Part shown: one piece after another, positions 24,097 to 32,733 of the stretch
Position numbering within the stretch: the first letter of the stretch is position 1
Layout of the letters: each line of letters opens with the position of its first letter
From: Scardovia wiggsiae
Lineage (GTDB): Bacteria > Actinomycetota > Actinomycetes > Actinomycetales > Bifidobacteriaceae
DNA: 64,000 nt
NCBI RefSeq assembly: GCF_051045985.1
Contig: NZ_CP157350.1
Location: forward strand, 372,001-436,000
Direction: 5' to 3'
The notes under the pieces: generated by a model
Database searches by the model: none
What the model saw: the letters and a program-made list of their open reading frames with translations, nothing else
Told to the model about the DNA's origin: nothing
Position numbers and translations under genes: made by a program

Positions 24097-26253
24097 CTAC
24101 ATGAGCAGCGCCCGCCGGACGCGCGCAATATGGCGGCGTGATTCGTATGCGAAATTAATGAGGATAAACAGGCAGACAAAGGCGACAGGCAGCATATGGC
24201 GGTCGAAATTATTAGCCGGCGACATAACCATGACCCCCATAAGCATCAGCAGCGGAAACTGCCTGAGAAGGTATTTCCACCGTTTGAGGATGAATTCTGC
24301 ACACATAAGGAGAAGGCATATGATCACGTAGAAATTGCCGTGGATAAGCCATCCCAGTATGGGTTCTGACGAGACTGTATCTGTTGATGACTGCACGAAT
24401 ACACGTACCTGCGGGAAATAATAGCGCAGCCACTGCGACTGGGTATCAAGCTGCGGCGTCTTGATATAGTATGCGGCCCCGGTGTAGGGCTCATCATTGA
24501 TATCAAAATATCCGTAAACTTTAGCCATAAAAGCGTCATAGTAGATCACAGGATTGCGCTTGCCCAGTTCAAGCCATGCTTTATTGAATTTTTCCATATC
24601 TTTGGCTGTTACTGTCCGCCACTTATATGTTTCGATTTTGGAATCAGTCCCTGATGATTTGACTTTATCGGCATCATTGGGGAAATAAGTGATCCCCATA
24701 GCATAAAGGTTGAAAATAGGTGACAGGTCGTTTTTAGTTTCCGTGGGAATATTAAGCGGGGCAAGCTTCATCGTCCGTGCGATCTGCTGGATCTGCACCC
24801 CCCGGCTTTCAATGGGATCCCCGCTGATTATAGCCCCCGTACCTACAGCTATATTAAGCCCCACCTGGAAGATAACCAAAGGGATGGCAAGCCCTATGAG
24901 CCAGGTGCGCCATCGTGCACGGCTGGCAATAAGGACGAGGATGCACTGCACAGCAATAATATAGACAGCATATTTTGCGGATATGAGCATAGCTCCGCTG
25001 CTTATAAACAGTCCTGCAGTAAGACTCCTGGATATTTTTACGGATGGTGCTGCAGCAAATATTTCGTACCACTGGCCGAACCACCATAAGAAAGCAAAAG
25101 CGAAAACGGGGGATTTCGTCAGGGCAGAGATGCTGAACAGCGGAAGCGGGTTAAAAGCAAAAAATGCCAGTATGATAAGGCGCGTCCACGGCCCGGCAGG
25201 AGCCCTCTGCTCAATAGCGTTTGCACGGCCGTATGTATATGCCGGCCGTGCAAAACGGAAAAAGCGGGCCATAGTAACAGAAACACAGAAAAGTGCAAAA
25301 ACCGCCTGCAGCCCTGAAGCAATAATAAGGCCCCAGTCCTTTGATCCCGTCCACTGGTTGGAAAGCTCAAGTATACCGCCGGTAAACAGGGTAAGCACAA
25401 TATTGTGCTGATTGGTGAGGTAAGTGGACGTAGCCGGCCACAGATAGTGGGCTATAGGATAGATATCCGCCACATTGAAAGATTCAGAATAAGCGGGTTT
25501 CCCGCCCTGCATGAAGTAAGCCCACCGGTTTACTTCACTCCACTGTGATATTGCATCAGCGCTGAACACAGTGGGTATGAAGATGAAAAAAATACCCCAC
25601 ACAACAGCAAGGACGCAGGCAATCTGCCAGGAATACCTCGTATGGCTGACGATCCAGGGGCGCCAGTTGCTGCGGACCAGGTGTGCAGCATGCTGTATGG
25701 CCTGTGCAGCAATGCCGGCGATCCTTCTGGCTTTCCCCTTCCTGCCGGAGGGCTTCCGTTCTGCATCTTTTGCTGATGTTTTAGCTGCATTCCTGTCCGG
25801 AGCGCTGCGGCCTGCCCTTAAACGGACCGCAACTTTGCGCACTGTGCTGCGGAGCATCATCCCGGAATCCCTGCAGAGCCGGACGGCCGCGGGACCAACA
25901 GTATTGAGGATATATGACTGTGCACAGCGCCATATTCCCCTGATCCGCGAATGCGCCTGGCTTATATTCACAGCGATCCCGACGATCCCCATATAACCGG
26001 CAAAAAAAGTGATAAGCAGTATCCAGTTATGTGCGCGGAAAGAAGTGATAGAGGAATTTGCGCGATACAGCGGCCCGACCGCGGTGCATAATGCCATCCA
26101 TGCGCATACAAGGGAAACTGCTGTCCAGCGCAGGATAAGCCAGAAACGCGCCAGCCTGGGATGCTGCGGCTGATGGAAGGGGCTGGAGGCGGTGTCGGGA
26201 ACAGACACTGCAGCGCTGTCTGCTGCCTCAGGACCTGCCATCAGATACCCCAT
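24097..26253 (-). CDS. Polytopic membrane protein, DUF6020-like (GT-C glycosyltransferase-like)
   Basis: 718 residues with a soluble N-terminal 40, a basic cytoplasmic stretch (about 150-185, RPSGRKGKARRIAG region) and a dozen or more membrane segments. The segment IFIPTVFSADAISQWSEVNRWAYFM following a membrane helix, then an extracellular loop with the sequence DIYPIAHYLWPATSTYL, resembles the DUF6020 proteins of bifidobacteria and other Gram-positives, whose topology is like GT-C glycosyltransferases. A role in wall or surface polysaccharide assembly is inference only. It converges on rnhB and is separated from it by 147 bases. The tRNA-Gly gene lies just before its start on the same strand. 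Confidence 0.7.
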   Translation of the reverse strand: MGYLMAGPEAADSAAVSVPDTASSPFHQPQHPRLARFWLILRWTAVSLVCAWMALCTAVGPLYRANSSITSFRAHNWILLITFFAGYMGIVGIAVNISQAHSRIRGIWRCAQSYILNTVGPAAVRLCRDSGMMLRSTVRKVAVRLRAGRSAPDRNAAKTSAKDAERKPSGRKGKARRIAGIAAQAIQHAAHLVRSNWRPWIVSHTRYSWQIACVLAVVWGIFFIFIPTVFSADAISQWSEVNRWAYFMQGGKPAYSESFNVADIYPIAHYLWPATSTYLTNQHNIVLTLFTGGILELSNQWTGSKDWGLIIASGLQAVFALFCVSVTMARFFRFARPAYTYGRANAIEQRAPAGPWTRLIILAFFAFNPLPLFSISALTKSPVFAFAFLWWFGQWYEIFAAAPSVKISRSLTAGLFISSGAMLISAKYAVYIIAVQCILVLIASRARWRTWLIGLAIPLVIFQVGLNIAVGTGAIISGDPIESRGVQIQQIARTMKLAPLNIPTETKNDLSPIFNLYAMGITYFPNDADKVKSSGTDSKIETYKWRTVTAKDMEKFNKAWLELGKRNPVIYYDAFMAKVYGYFDINDEPYTGAAYYIKTPQLDTQSQWLRYYFPQVRVFVQSSTDTVSSEPILGWLIHGNFYVIICLLLMCAEFILKRWKYLLRQFPLLMLMGVMVMSPANNFDRHMLPVAFVCLFILINFAYESRRHIARVRRALLM

Positions 26254-26278
26254 TCGCCTGTTGCCGATTGCCTGTCAG

Positions 26279-26352
26279 TGGAGCGAACGACGGGAATCGA
26301 ACCCGCGTAATCAGTTTGGAAGACTGAGGCTCTACCATTGAGCTACGTTCGC
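26279..26352 (-). tRNA. tRNA-Gly (anticodon TCC)
   Basis: Read on the minus strand the acceptor GCGAACG pairs with CGTTCGC, the anticodon loop is CTTCCAA, the T-arm is GGGTTCGAATCCC, and the 3' end is TCCA with CCA encoded (26281-26279). All four arms fold. The anticodon TCC reads glycine codons GGA/GGG. It is followed at once by the DUF6020-like gene. Confidence 0.95.
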
Positions 26353-26444
26353 ATCGGCTGTCCAGCCAGCCAAATCACTATTATACATAACTCGTGGAAT
26401 ATGCCGCGCCGCCTACGTTCCTCCCGCATTGCTAATCTGAATGT

Positions 26445-27101
26445 ATGGCGCGAAAACGGATCACTATAGCAGCGAGCCGCCCGGTGCGGGATGAGGTGGT
26501 GGAATCCGCCGAGAAAAACGGCATATCTGTTGCAGATGTGCAGCGCAGACGGGCGCATCCGGTGCTTATTGCTGTGTTCACTGTCCTGGCCCTTGGCGCA
26601 ATAACTGCCCCGTACGGCGCGGGACGTTTCCTGGCGCTGGAGCATACTGCCGAAGTGTCCTGGGCCCTTGCGCCTTATGACGCACGGAGCATGGTATTCC
26701 TGGCATGGGCTGTCACGACGCTTACATTTATGGCTTTCGGCATGGTCTTTATGGATAACCGCAGGGTTTTATGGGGGTTTGTGGCCCTCTTCCTGTTTTC
26801 GGCACAGCAGTTCATCTGCGGTATAGCGCTTGTGAAAACGGGTTTCTGGTACGGGACCCGCGTAGTGTACGGTGCTTACGCCAATTACGCCAATTCGCTT
26901 AATGTGGGGGTCTTTACGTCGGCTGCAGGCCTTGCCGTATTTGTGGTGGTATATCTGTTTATCCTGTTTACAGTAAAAAAGACGTCATCTTTCAACGTCC
27001 TGTCGCGCAGCTGGGTGTCGCTGATCAGTTTCAGCATTATTGAGGTAATAGTGCTCTTCCTGGCTTATCTGAGCGGTATAGCCGGCATTTTTATCTCCTA
27101 G
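26445..27101 (+). CDS. Hypothetical membrane protein, about five membrane segments
   Basis: 218 residues, not recognised. A short basic N-terminus (ARKRITIAASRPVRDEVVES) is followed by hydrophobic segments near 40-60, 85-105, 110-130, 160-180 and 190-215. The loop FWYGTRVVYGAYANYANSLN lies between segments three and four. No enzymatic motif is visible. Its start overlaps nothing; mscL follows 130 bases later on the same strand. The start codon choice is uncertain because the SD is weak and another ATG lies four bases upstream in a different frame. Confidence 0.6.
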   Translation: MARKRITIAASRPVRDEVVESAEKNGISVADVQRRRAHPVLIAVFTVLALGAITAPYGAGRFLALEHTAEVSWALAPYDARSMVFLAWAVTTLTFMAFGMVFMDNRRVLWGFVALFLFSAQQFICGIALVKTGFWYGTRVVYGAYANYANSLNVGVFTSAAGLAVFVVVYLFILFTVKKTSSFNVLSRSWVSLISFSIIEVIVLFLAYLSGIAGIFIS

Positions 27102-27231
27102 GCATTCCCAGCTATCCTTAGGTACACGTCCTCCTATAATGGCACTGTCCTCTATAGGCAGGAACGTTCCTATAGGCAGGGGCAACAATTTAATCTGGAG
27201 TAATCAAACCATAGGAAAATGGAGAAAAATA

Positions 27232-27657
27232 ATGTTGAAAGGCTTTAGGGATTTTATTGCCCGCGGCAATATGGTAGAGATGGCTGTTGCCTTTGTTATG
27301 GGTTCCGCTGTAACAGCTATTGTGACATCTCTGGTAGATAGCGTTATCAACCCTCTGATCGCAGCTATTTTCAGTATGCCGGATATGGACAAGGTGTGGA
27401 ACGTGACTGTGAATGGTTCCGTAGTCAGGTTCGGGGCCTTTGTCGGCGCGATCATCAACTTCCTGATCATCGCCCTCGTCGTGTATTTCTGCATCGTTGT
27501 CCCCATGAACAAGCTTGCTGAAATGTCCAGCCGCAAAAAGGAAGAGGGCAAGGAAGAGCTTTCTGACGAAGAAAAACAGACCCAGCTCCTTGCCGAGATC
27601 AAGTCCCTGCTGTCCGCTCAGGGCCAGGGCACTTCAGGGGCAGGGCAGGCAGCCTAG
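27232..27657 (+). CDS. mscL: Large-conductance mechanosensitive channel
   Basis: 141 residues. Homopentameric channel that opens near lytic membrane tension. Typical N-terminal amphipathic helix MLKGFRDFIARGN, first membrane helix MVEMAVAFVMGSAVTAIVTSLV, second helix FVGAIINFLIIALVVYFCIV and a charged cytoplasmic coil (SSRKKEEGKEELSDEEKQ) are all present. The start is the ATG at 27232 behind GGAGAAAAAT; a longer open frame from 27139 has no homology. It stands alone between a membrane protein and rpsO. Confidence 0.96.
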   Translation: MLKGFRDFIARGNMVEMAVAFVMGSAVTAIVTSLVDSVINPLIAAIFSMPDMDKVWNVTVNGSVVRFGAFVGAIINFLIIALVVYFCIVVPMNKLAEMSSRKKEEGKEELSDEEKQTQLLAEIKSLLSAQGQGTSGAGQAA

Positions 27658-27706
27658 GCTTACCTAGCCTTGCCTGTATCTGTACCTCGGGTTTTTCGCA
27701 CTTGCG

Positions 27707-27715
27707 TGCTATAAT
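27707..27715 (+). promoter_or_regulatory. Candidate rpsO promoter (extended -10)
   Basis: TGCTATAAT is a perfect extended -10. The -35 position (27687-27692, TCGGGT) is weak, as is common with extended -10 promoters. The leader to the rpsO GTG would be about 80 nt and GC-rich, long enough for an S15-binding structure, though I cannot fold one confidently. Confidence 0.55.
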
Positions 27716-27799
27716 ATGACGCGGCGTATATATCGCCCGCGGATACAGAGCGCTTCAGCATAGGGCTGGGGCACCGCGCAACGGACTAAGGAGGCCATT

Positions 27800-28069
27800 G
27801 TGGCACTTACTAATGCAGAAAAGCAGACGATTATTTCTGAGTATGCAACTCATGAGGGTGACACAGGCTCCCCTGAGGTACAGGTTGCCCTGCTTACCGC
27901 GCGTATTAATAATCTCACTGTCCATATGAAGCAGCACAAGCATGATTACCATTCAGACCGCGGGCTGCTCCTCATGGTCGGTGAACGCCGCCGTATGCTT
28001 GAATATCTGAGGGATAAGGATATCAATCGTTATCGTTCGCTTATTGAGCGTCTCGGACTGCGTCATTAA
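27800..28069 (+). CDS. rpsO: 30S ribosomal protein S15
   Basis: 89 residues, normal length. Binds the central domain of 16S rRNA early in 30S assembly. Text MALTNAEKQTIISEYATHEG, DTGSPEVQVALLTARINNL and LLLMVGERRRMLEYLRDKD are family signatures. The start is GTG at 27800 with a perfect AAGGAGG six bases upstream. It precedes pnp, the usual bacterial order, but an intrinsic terminator lies between. Confidence 0.98.
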   Translation: MALTNAEKQTIISEYATHEGDTGSPEVQVALLTARINNLTVHMKQHKHDYHSDRGLLLMVGERRRMLEYLRDKDINRYRSLIERLGLRH

Positions 28070-28076
28070 ACTTTGT

Positions 28077-28104
28077 GCCCAGGTATCGTGCCTGGGTTCT
28101 TTTA
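28077..28104 (+). terminator. Intrinsic terminator after rpsO
   Basis: CCCAGG (28078-28083), seven-base loop, CCTGGG (28091-28096), then TTCTTTT. Stem and T-run are in the classic arrangement. It separates rpsO from pnp. Confidence 0.85.
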
Positions 28105-28198
28105 TGTTTGATGGCTGGATTTGATAACACCAATAATTAATGAGCTGATTCAGTACATGATTTGGTAAAGATTAAACAGTAACTATATAGAAATGATG

Positions 28199-28219
28199 AT
28201 TCGGAGAGGGTCTCCGAAT
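28199..28219 (+). promoter_or_regulatory. 9-bp leader hairpin before pnp
   Basis: ATTCGGAGA, loop GGG, TCTCCGAAT: a perfect 9-bp stem ending 22 bases before the pnp ATG and just before the AGGAGG SD. In E. coli a leader hairpin cut by RNase III is the basis of PNPase autoregulation; the same logic is possible here but unproven. Confidence 0.5.
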
Positions 28220-28241
28220 GAGGCAGTAAAAGGAGGAACCC

Positions 28242-30896
28242 ATGGAGGGTCCCGAAATAAAAGCAGTAGAAGCCGTAATTGATAACGGCAGTTTTGGTAC
28301 ACGCACATTGCGTTTTGAAACAGGCAGGCTGGCACAGCAGGCAGATGGTGCTGTTGCCGCTTACCTTGATGATGATTCCATGATCCTGTCTACTACTACA
28401 GCAGGCAGCAGCCCCAAAGAAAATTTTGATTTCTTCCCGCTTACGGTCGATGTGGAAGAAAAGATGTACGCAGCAGGGAAGATCCCCGGCTCATTCTTCC
28501 GCCGCGAGGGGCGCCCTTCCAATGAGGCAGTGCTGGCGTGCCGTATTATTGACCGCCCGCTTCGCCCGCTGTTCCCGCATACGCTCCGTAATGAAGTACA
28601 GGTTGTTGAGACGGTCCTGTCCATTGATCCTGATGACTCTTATGACATGATCGCTATGAATGCCGCGTCAGCATCTACTATGATCTCAGGCCTTCCGTTT
28701 GAAGGGCCGGTTTCAGGCGTGCGCCTGGCTCTGATTGATGACCAGTGGGTGGCTTTCCCGCGCTGGTCTGAGCGTGAACGTGCAGTGTTTGAACTTGTTG
28801 TTGCGGGACGCGTACTTGACAATGGCGATGTTGCTATCGCTATGATCGAGGCAGGGGCCGGCAGGAATGCATGGAAGCTTATTTATGACGAAGGGATGAC
28901 CAGGCCTGATGAGGTCGTTGTTGCGGGCGGCCTTGAAGCTGCCAAGCCGTTCATCAAGGCTATCTGCGAGGCGCAGGATGAACTGAAGCGTATTGCCGCG
29001 AAGGAAACAAAGGAATTCCCTCTGTTTCCTGAATATACGGATGAACTGTATGCCCGTATTGACCAGCTTGCACATAATGATCTCAATGATGCTCTTTCTA
29101 TAGCTGAAAAGCTTCCAAGGCAGGACCGCATCGCCGGGATTAAGCAGTCAGTAGTTGATACCCTGGCCAATGAATTTGCTGATATGGATGATGCCGAGAA
29201 AGAAAAAGAGATCGGCAATGCATTCAAAGAGCTGCAGCGCCAGATAGTCCGCCGCCGTATCCTTACCCAGGATTACCGTATTGACGGCCGCGGGCTGCGC
29301 GATATCCGCACCCTTTCCGCTGAAGTCGATGTTGTTCCCCGTGTGCACGGTTCTGCGCTTTTCCAGCGCGGTGAGACCCAGATCCTGGGTGTAACAACAC
29401 TGAATATGCTGAAAATGGAGCAGACGACGGATGCGCTGTCCGGCCCGAATACCCGCAGGTATATGCACAATTATGAAATGCCTCCGTATTCCACCGGCGA
29501 AACCGGGCGTGTAGGGTCCCCGAAGCGCCGCGAGATCGGGCACGGCGCCCTTGCCGAGCGTGCCCTCATTCCGGTGCTCCCTTCCCGCGAAGATTTCCCC
29601 TATGCGATCCGTCAGGTATCGGAAGCTATCGGTTCTAACGGTTCAACATCAATGGGGTCTGTGTGCGCTTCAACTATGTCTCTCCTTGACGCCGGCGTGC
29701 CGCTGAAGGCTCCTGTTGCTGGTATCGCAATGGGGCTTGTTTCGGGTGATGTTGACGGCCAGATGGTGTATAAGACCCTTACGGATATCCTTGGTGCTGA
29801 GGATGCCTTCGGTGATATGGACTTCAAGGTTGCCGGGACATCTGAGTTCATTACTGCTCTGCAGCTTGATACCAAGCTTGACGGTATCCCTGCCGATATC
29901 CTGGCAGCCGCTTTGCAGCAGGCATTTGAGGCCCGTATGACGATCCTTGAAGTCATTGATGAATGCATTGACGGGGTCAATGAGATGAGCCCGTATGCGC
30001 CGCGTATCATTACTACCACTGTCCCGGTCGATAAGATCGGTGAAGTGATTGGGCCTAAGGGCAAGATGATCAACGAGATCCAGGAAAAGACCGGTGCTGA
30101 TATCAGTATTGAGGATGACGGTACGGTCTATATTGCTTCTGAAGGCGGGGATTCCGCTGAAAGGGCGCGCGAACTCATTGACCAGATCGCCAATCCGCAT
30201 ATCCCTGAAGCAGGGGAGGCATACCAGGGCAAGGTAGTAAAGACTACAAGCTTTGGTGCTTTCGTCAACCTGACCCCAGGTACTGACGGCCTGCTCCATA
30301 TTTCCCAGATCCGCAACCTTGCCAACGGTGACCGTATTGATGCTGTTGAGGACGTGCTCCGTGAAGGTGATACCGTTGAGGTAGTCGTCCAGGGTGTTGA
30401 TGATAAAGGGAAGATCTCGCTCGCTATTCCGGGTTTTGAGGAGCAGGAGAGTAATTCCCGTCCTAATGCCGGCCGTCCGGACCGCGGGTTCCGCGGCGGG
30501 CGCCGTCCGGAACACCGCAGCCGCGATGAGAGGCCGGACCGTGATGATGACCGTGATTACCGTCCGCGCCGTTCCCGCCGCGATGATGATGACGACCTGG
30601 GGGACCGCGACAGCAGGAGTGAACGTTCCTATCGCCGCAATTCCCGGTATGATGATGACGGCCGCCGCCGCAGCCCGCGGTACAGCGATGATGACCGTGA
30701 TTACCGTCCGCACCATACCCGTCATGACAATGATGGCTATGAGGGTCGTTATGACGGCCGCGCAGAGCGGGCAGAACGCCGTAACAGCCGCTATGAGGAT
30801 AATGATTACAGTGAGTACCGCCAGGAGCGTGAGGAGCGTACAGCCCGTCCACGCCGCCGTATCCGCCGTGATTTTGACCCCTTTGACGAGGACTAA
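28242..30896 (+). CDS. pnp: Polyribonucleotide nucleotidyltransferase (PNPase)
   Basis: Trimeric 3'-5' phosphorolytic exoribonuclease. Two RNase PH domains (about 15-150 and 345-560), with the typical FFPLTVDVEEKMYAAGKIPG, FFRREGRPSNEAVL and GSNGSTSMGSVCASTMSLLDAG segments, then a KH domain (VDKIGEVIGPKGKMINEIQE) and an S1 domain (YQGKVVKTTSFGAFVNLTPG). The last about 155 residues are an extreme Arg/Asp/Tyr-rich tail with repeats such as RDYRP and YDDD, far longer than the tail of most bacterial PNPases. The leader hairpin at 28199-28219 may regulate it. A hairpin terminator follows. Confidence 0.97.
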   Translation: MEGPEIKAVEAVIDNGSFGTRTLRFETGRLAQQADGAVAAYLDDDSMILSTTTAGSSPKENFDFFPLTVDVEEKMYAAGKIPGSFFRREGRPSNEAVLACRIIDRPLRPLFPHTLRNEVQVVETVLSIDPDDSYDMIAMNAASASTMISGLPFEGPVSGVRLALIDDQWVAFPRWSERERAVFELVVAGRVLDNGDVAIAMIEAGAGRNAWKLIYDEGMTRPDEVVVAGGLEAAKPFIKAICEAQDELKRIAAKETKEFPLFPEYTDELYARIDQLAHNDLNDALSIAEKLPRQDRIAGIKQSVVDTLANEFADMDDAEKEKEIGNAFKELQRQIVRRRILTQDYRIDGRGLRDIRTLSAEVDVVPRVHGSALFQRGETQILGVTTLNMLKMEQTTDALSGPNTRRYMHNYEMPPYSTGETGRVGSPKRREIGHGALAERALIPVLPSREDFPYAIRQVSEAIGSNGSTSMGSVCASTMSLLDAGVPLKAPVAGIAMGLVSGDVDGQMVYKTLTDILGAEDAFGDMDFKVAGTSEFITALQLDTKLDGIPADILAAALQQAFEARMTILEVIDECIDGVNEMSPYAPRIITTTVPVDKIGEVIGPKGKMINEIQEKTGADISIEDDGTVYIASEGGDSAERARELIDQIANPHIPEAGEAYQGKVVKTTSFGAFVNLTPGTDGLLHISQIRNLANGDRIDAVEDVLREGDTVEVVVQGVDDKGKISLAIPGFEEQESNSRPNAGRPDRGFRGGRRPEHRSRDERPDRDDDRDYRPRRSRRDDDDDLGDRDSRSERSYRRNSRYDDDGRRRSPRYSDDDRDYRPHHTRHDNDGYEGRYDGRAERAERRNSRYEDNDYSEYRQEREERTARPRRRIRRDFDPFDED

Positions 30897-30961
30897 ACGG
30901 CTCCCGGCGGGTAATCAAGGTTATTCCGCCTGTTAAGGAGCTGCACTGAAAGTATATGAAA

Positions 30962-30994
30962 AATCCCTGCCGGGTCCGATGCCCGTCAGGGATT
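30962..30994. terminator. Bidirectional terminator between pnp and the Rrf2 gene
   Basis: AATCCCTG-C-CGGG and CCCG-T-CAGGGATT form a 12-bp stem with one mismatch. On the minus strand it is followed by TTTTTC, giving a good terminator for the Rrf2 operon; on the plus strand the following bases are T-rich but broken. It serves two converging units. Confidence 0.75.
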
Positions 30995-31023
30995 CCTCAT
31001 ATTAACTTTTATATCAATCGGTA

Positions 31024-31509
31024 TCAGTGTTTCCCGGCTTTATCGAGCCTGGCCGGATCTTCCCAGTTGACTGCCCCGTCCCGGTATGCGTGTTCATGGA
31101 GCAATTCGGACAGTTTGAGCCGGTCCAGCTCACGATAATAGCTCTCCATGCCCTTTTTGAAGGCAGCGGCTATTTTTGTCTCCCCCTCATCCACGTGGGG
31201 GCCATCATTGAAAAGTACGTGCCCCCGGGACGGGAATCCCGCCTCAAATCGGCTGCCTTCTACAGCAAGGACAACATCCTTAAGGCTGGTTTCGTGTATC
31301 GGTTTATGAAGTGTATAGCCTCCGCGCTTGCTGGCATTGGCGTCAATAAGCCCGGCTTTGGACAGCTTCATCAGGACCTTTTTCAGATACGAATCCGAAA
31401 CGTTCAGCAGGCGGCTCAGCACACGGCTTTTAACAGGTTTATGGCCTTCCTGGAGGGCAAGCATGAGGAGCACGAAGATTGCCTGTTCAATGCTTTTACT
31501 AAGCTTCAT
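31024..31509 (-). CDS. Rrf2-family transcriptional regulator
   Basis: 161 residues. The N-terminal winged helix MKLSKSIEQAIFVLLMLAL, LSRLLNVSDSYLKKVLMKLSKAGLI and SKRGGYTL is the Rrf2 pattern. No cysteine is present anywhere, so unlike IscR or NsrR it cannot carry an iron-sulphur cluster and belongs to the cluster-free subgroup (CymR/YwnA-like). It is the third gene of a leftward operon with an SRPBCC protein and a NAD(P)-binding protein; stop and start overlap by 4 bases. The two operators at 32563-32598 in front of the operon suggest autoregulation. Confidence 0.88.
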   Translation of the reverse strand: MKLSKSIEQAIFVLLMLALQEGHKPVKSRVLSRLLNVSDSYLKKVLMKLSKAGLIDANASKRGGYTLHKPIHETSLKDVVLAVEGSRFEAGFPSRGHVLFNDGPHVDEGETKIAAAFKKGMESYYRELDRLKLSELLHEHAYRDGAVNWEDPARLDKAGKH

Positions 31510-31958
31510 ACCGTGTGTCCTGTGTGTTCCAGCTTTTTCCTGCCGGCCCGCATAATCGTGGAATACAGTATTTCAGCCATCCTGCCGCCTGCATTTGTCA
31601 GGGCAGATCTGAAAATGGGAGAAGGGACTTCAATCTCAATGGTCCACTTTACCAGGGTGCGGCCTTCCGGCAGTTCTGTAAAAGCGATCTCCGTAAAATC
31701 CTGCCTGACCGCAGGGAAAGACTGCCTGACTCTGTAGCGGATATAATGCCCTTTATCGACGGCAGTTATTTCTTCATGGTACCAGCCTGCGACCATAATG
31801 ATATCGCGCTGCGATCCTACATCATACCTTTTCCCGGGCCTCCATGCAGATGTAAAGACTATAGGGGAGGCCGTAAAGTTTTCGGAGTGGTAGAACCATG
31901 CGAATACATCGTCCCTGGGAGCCGCTATCTCCAGGCTGATCTCAACACGTTTTGCCAT
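31506..31958 (-). CDS. SRPBCC/START-like (polyketide cyclase-type) protein
   Basis: 150 residues from the ATG at 31958. RVEISLEIAAPRDDVFAWFY at the start and a C-terminal helix after LVKWTIEIEVPSP fit the helix-grip fold, which binds small hydrophobic ligands. The frame continues upstream to 32009 into the preceding gene, but MAKRVEIS is the natural start. It lies between a NAD(P)-binding protein and the Rrf2 regulator. The ligand is unknown; the Rrf2 partner suggests a sensing or detoxification task. Confidence 0.75.
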   Translation of the reverse strand: MAKRVEISLEIAAPRDDVFAWFYHSENFTASPIVFTSAWRPGKRYDVGSQRDIIMVAGWYHEEITAVDKGHYIRYRVRQSFPAVRQDFTEIAFTELPEGRTLVKWTIEIEVPSPIFRSALTNAGGRMAEILYSTIMRAGRKKLEHTGHTV

Positions 31959-31962
31959 AGCA

Positions 31963-32532
31963 TTATCCGGCAAGCCCTGAGACCAGCTGTTCCGCAACAT
32001 CGTCAACATGGACAGGCTTCAGGTTTTTTGAGAAGATGCCGAAGAATTTGAGCAGGGGAACGAATTTGCTTATAGTATCACTGCGGCCATTTCCGTAAAC
32101 GATCGTTGGTGTTACGACTACTGTTGGGATCCCGCTGTCTTTAAGCATCCGGGCCAGGCGTGCCTTGCCCCGGACAAAAGGCTTGGGGCCCGTAGCCCCA
32201 CTGATGAATCCCATTGCCGGTACTTCTTTATTCCTGGCTATGGCGAGCATGACTTCGGCCGGCTCGTCGTTAACTTTACGGAACTTTTCCGGATCACTTT
32301 CAGGGCGCCCGACGAAATCTGCTATGCGATCTATCGTATCTGGTAATTTGCTGATTACATCGTCATAGTCAGTTACATCTGCCTGGATATTGATAATCCT
32401 GCTGTCTTCAAGCGTATTCTTCCCTGAGCGTGATACTACGTAGAAAGTTGCCTGAGGATCCTTTTCAAGCCACTTCCTGGTCACATTCCTGCCAAGGTAT
32501 CCATTCCCTCCGAGCAGTACGATATTTGTCAT
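31963..32532 (-). CDS. NAD(P)-binding protein, atypical SDR/NmrA-like
   Basis: 189 residues from MTN (32532); an ATG at 32547 is also in frame but its purines touch the codon. The start IVLLGGNGYLGRNVTRKWLE has the TGxxGxxG-type dinucleotide motif, and VVTPTIVYGNGRSD corresponds to the downstream substrate region. At under 200 residues it is a short member, close to bacterial NmrA/UcpA-like reductases that sense or use NAD(P)H. First gene of the Rrf2-controlled operon. Confidence 0.8.
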   Translation of the reverse strand: MTNIVLLGGNGYLGRNVTRKWLEKDPQATFYVVSRSGKNTLEDSRIINIQADVTDYDDVISKLPDTIDRIADFVGRPESDPEKFRKVNDEPAEVMLAIARNKEVPAMGFISGATGPKPFVRGKARLARMLKDSGIPTVVVTPTIVYGNGRSDTISKFVPLLKFFGIFSKNLKPVHVDDVAEQLVSGLAG

Positions 32533-32562
32533 TGTTATGCCTTTCATCTTTTCCTTTATCTA

Positions 32563-32598
32563 AGGATATTTGAGTATCCTAGGATTATTTTATATCCT
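32563..32598. promoter_or_regulatory. Two abutting 18-bp operators for the Rrf2 operon
   Basis: AGGATA-N6-TATCCT at 32563-32580 and AGGATT-N6-TATCCT at 32581-32598 are adjacent without a gap. They lie 31 bases before the first ATG of the operon, where a leftward promoter is expected (TATAAAATA on the minus strand is a possible -10). The dyads are the right size for Rrf2 dimers, and the operon's last gene encodes an Rrf2 protein. Confidence 0.75.
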
Positions 32599-32660
32599 GG
32601 GATCTACGAAACCAAATTTGCTGCATCCCCATAAAAGTATCTCCGGGAAATAAAACGGCA

Positions 32661-32697
32661 ATAAAAAGCGGGCAGTGCATTACGCATTACTGCCCGC
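32661..32697 (-). terminator. Intrinsic terminator after pgm
   Basis: On the minus strand GCGGGCAGT and ACTGCCCGC (32668-32697) form a 9-bp stem, extended by an imperfect inner stem, and are followed by TTTTTAT. It stands 37 bases beyond the pgm stop. Confidence 0.85.
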
Positions 32698-32733
32698 ATA
32701 TGGAGTTATATGCCCGAAAAAACTTAGAGCAGA

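Noticed and set aside
30394..30936. Alternative frames in the 3' part of pnp
   Set aside because: The repetitive RD/RY codons leave several frames open; only the PNPase frame continues the S1 domain.
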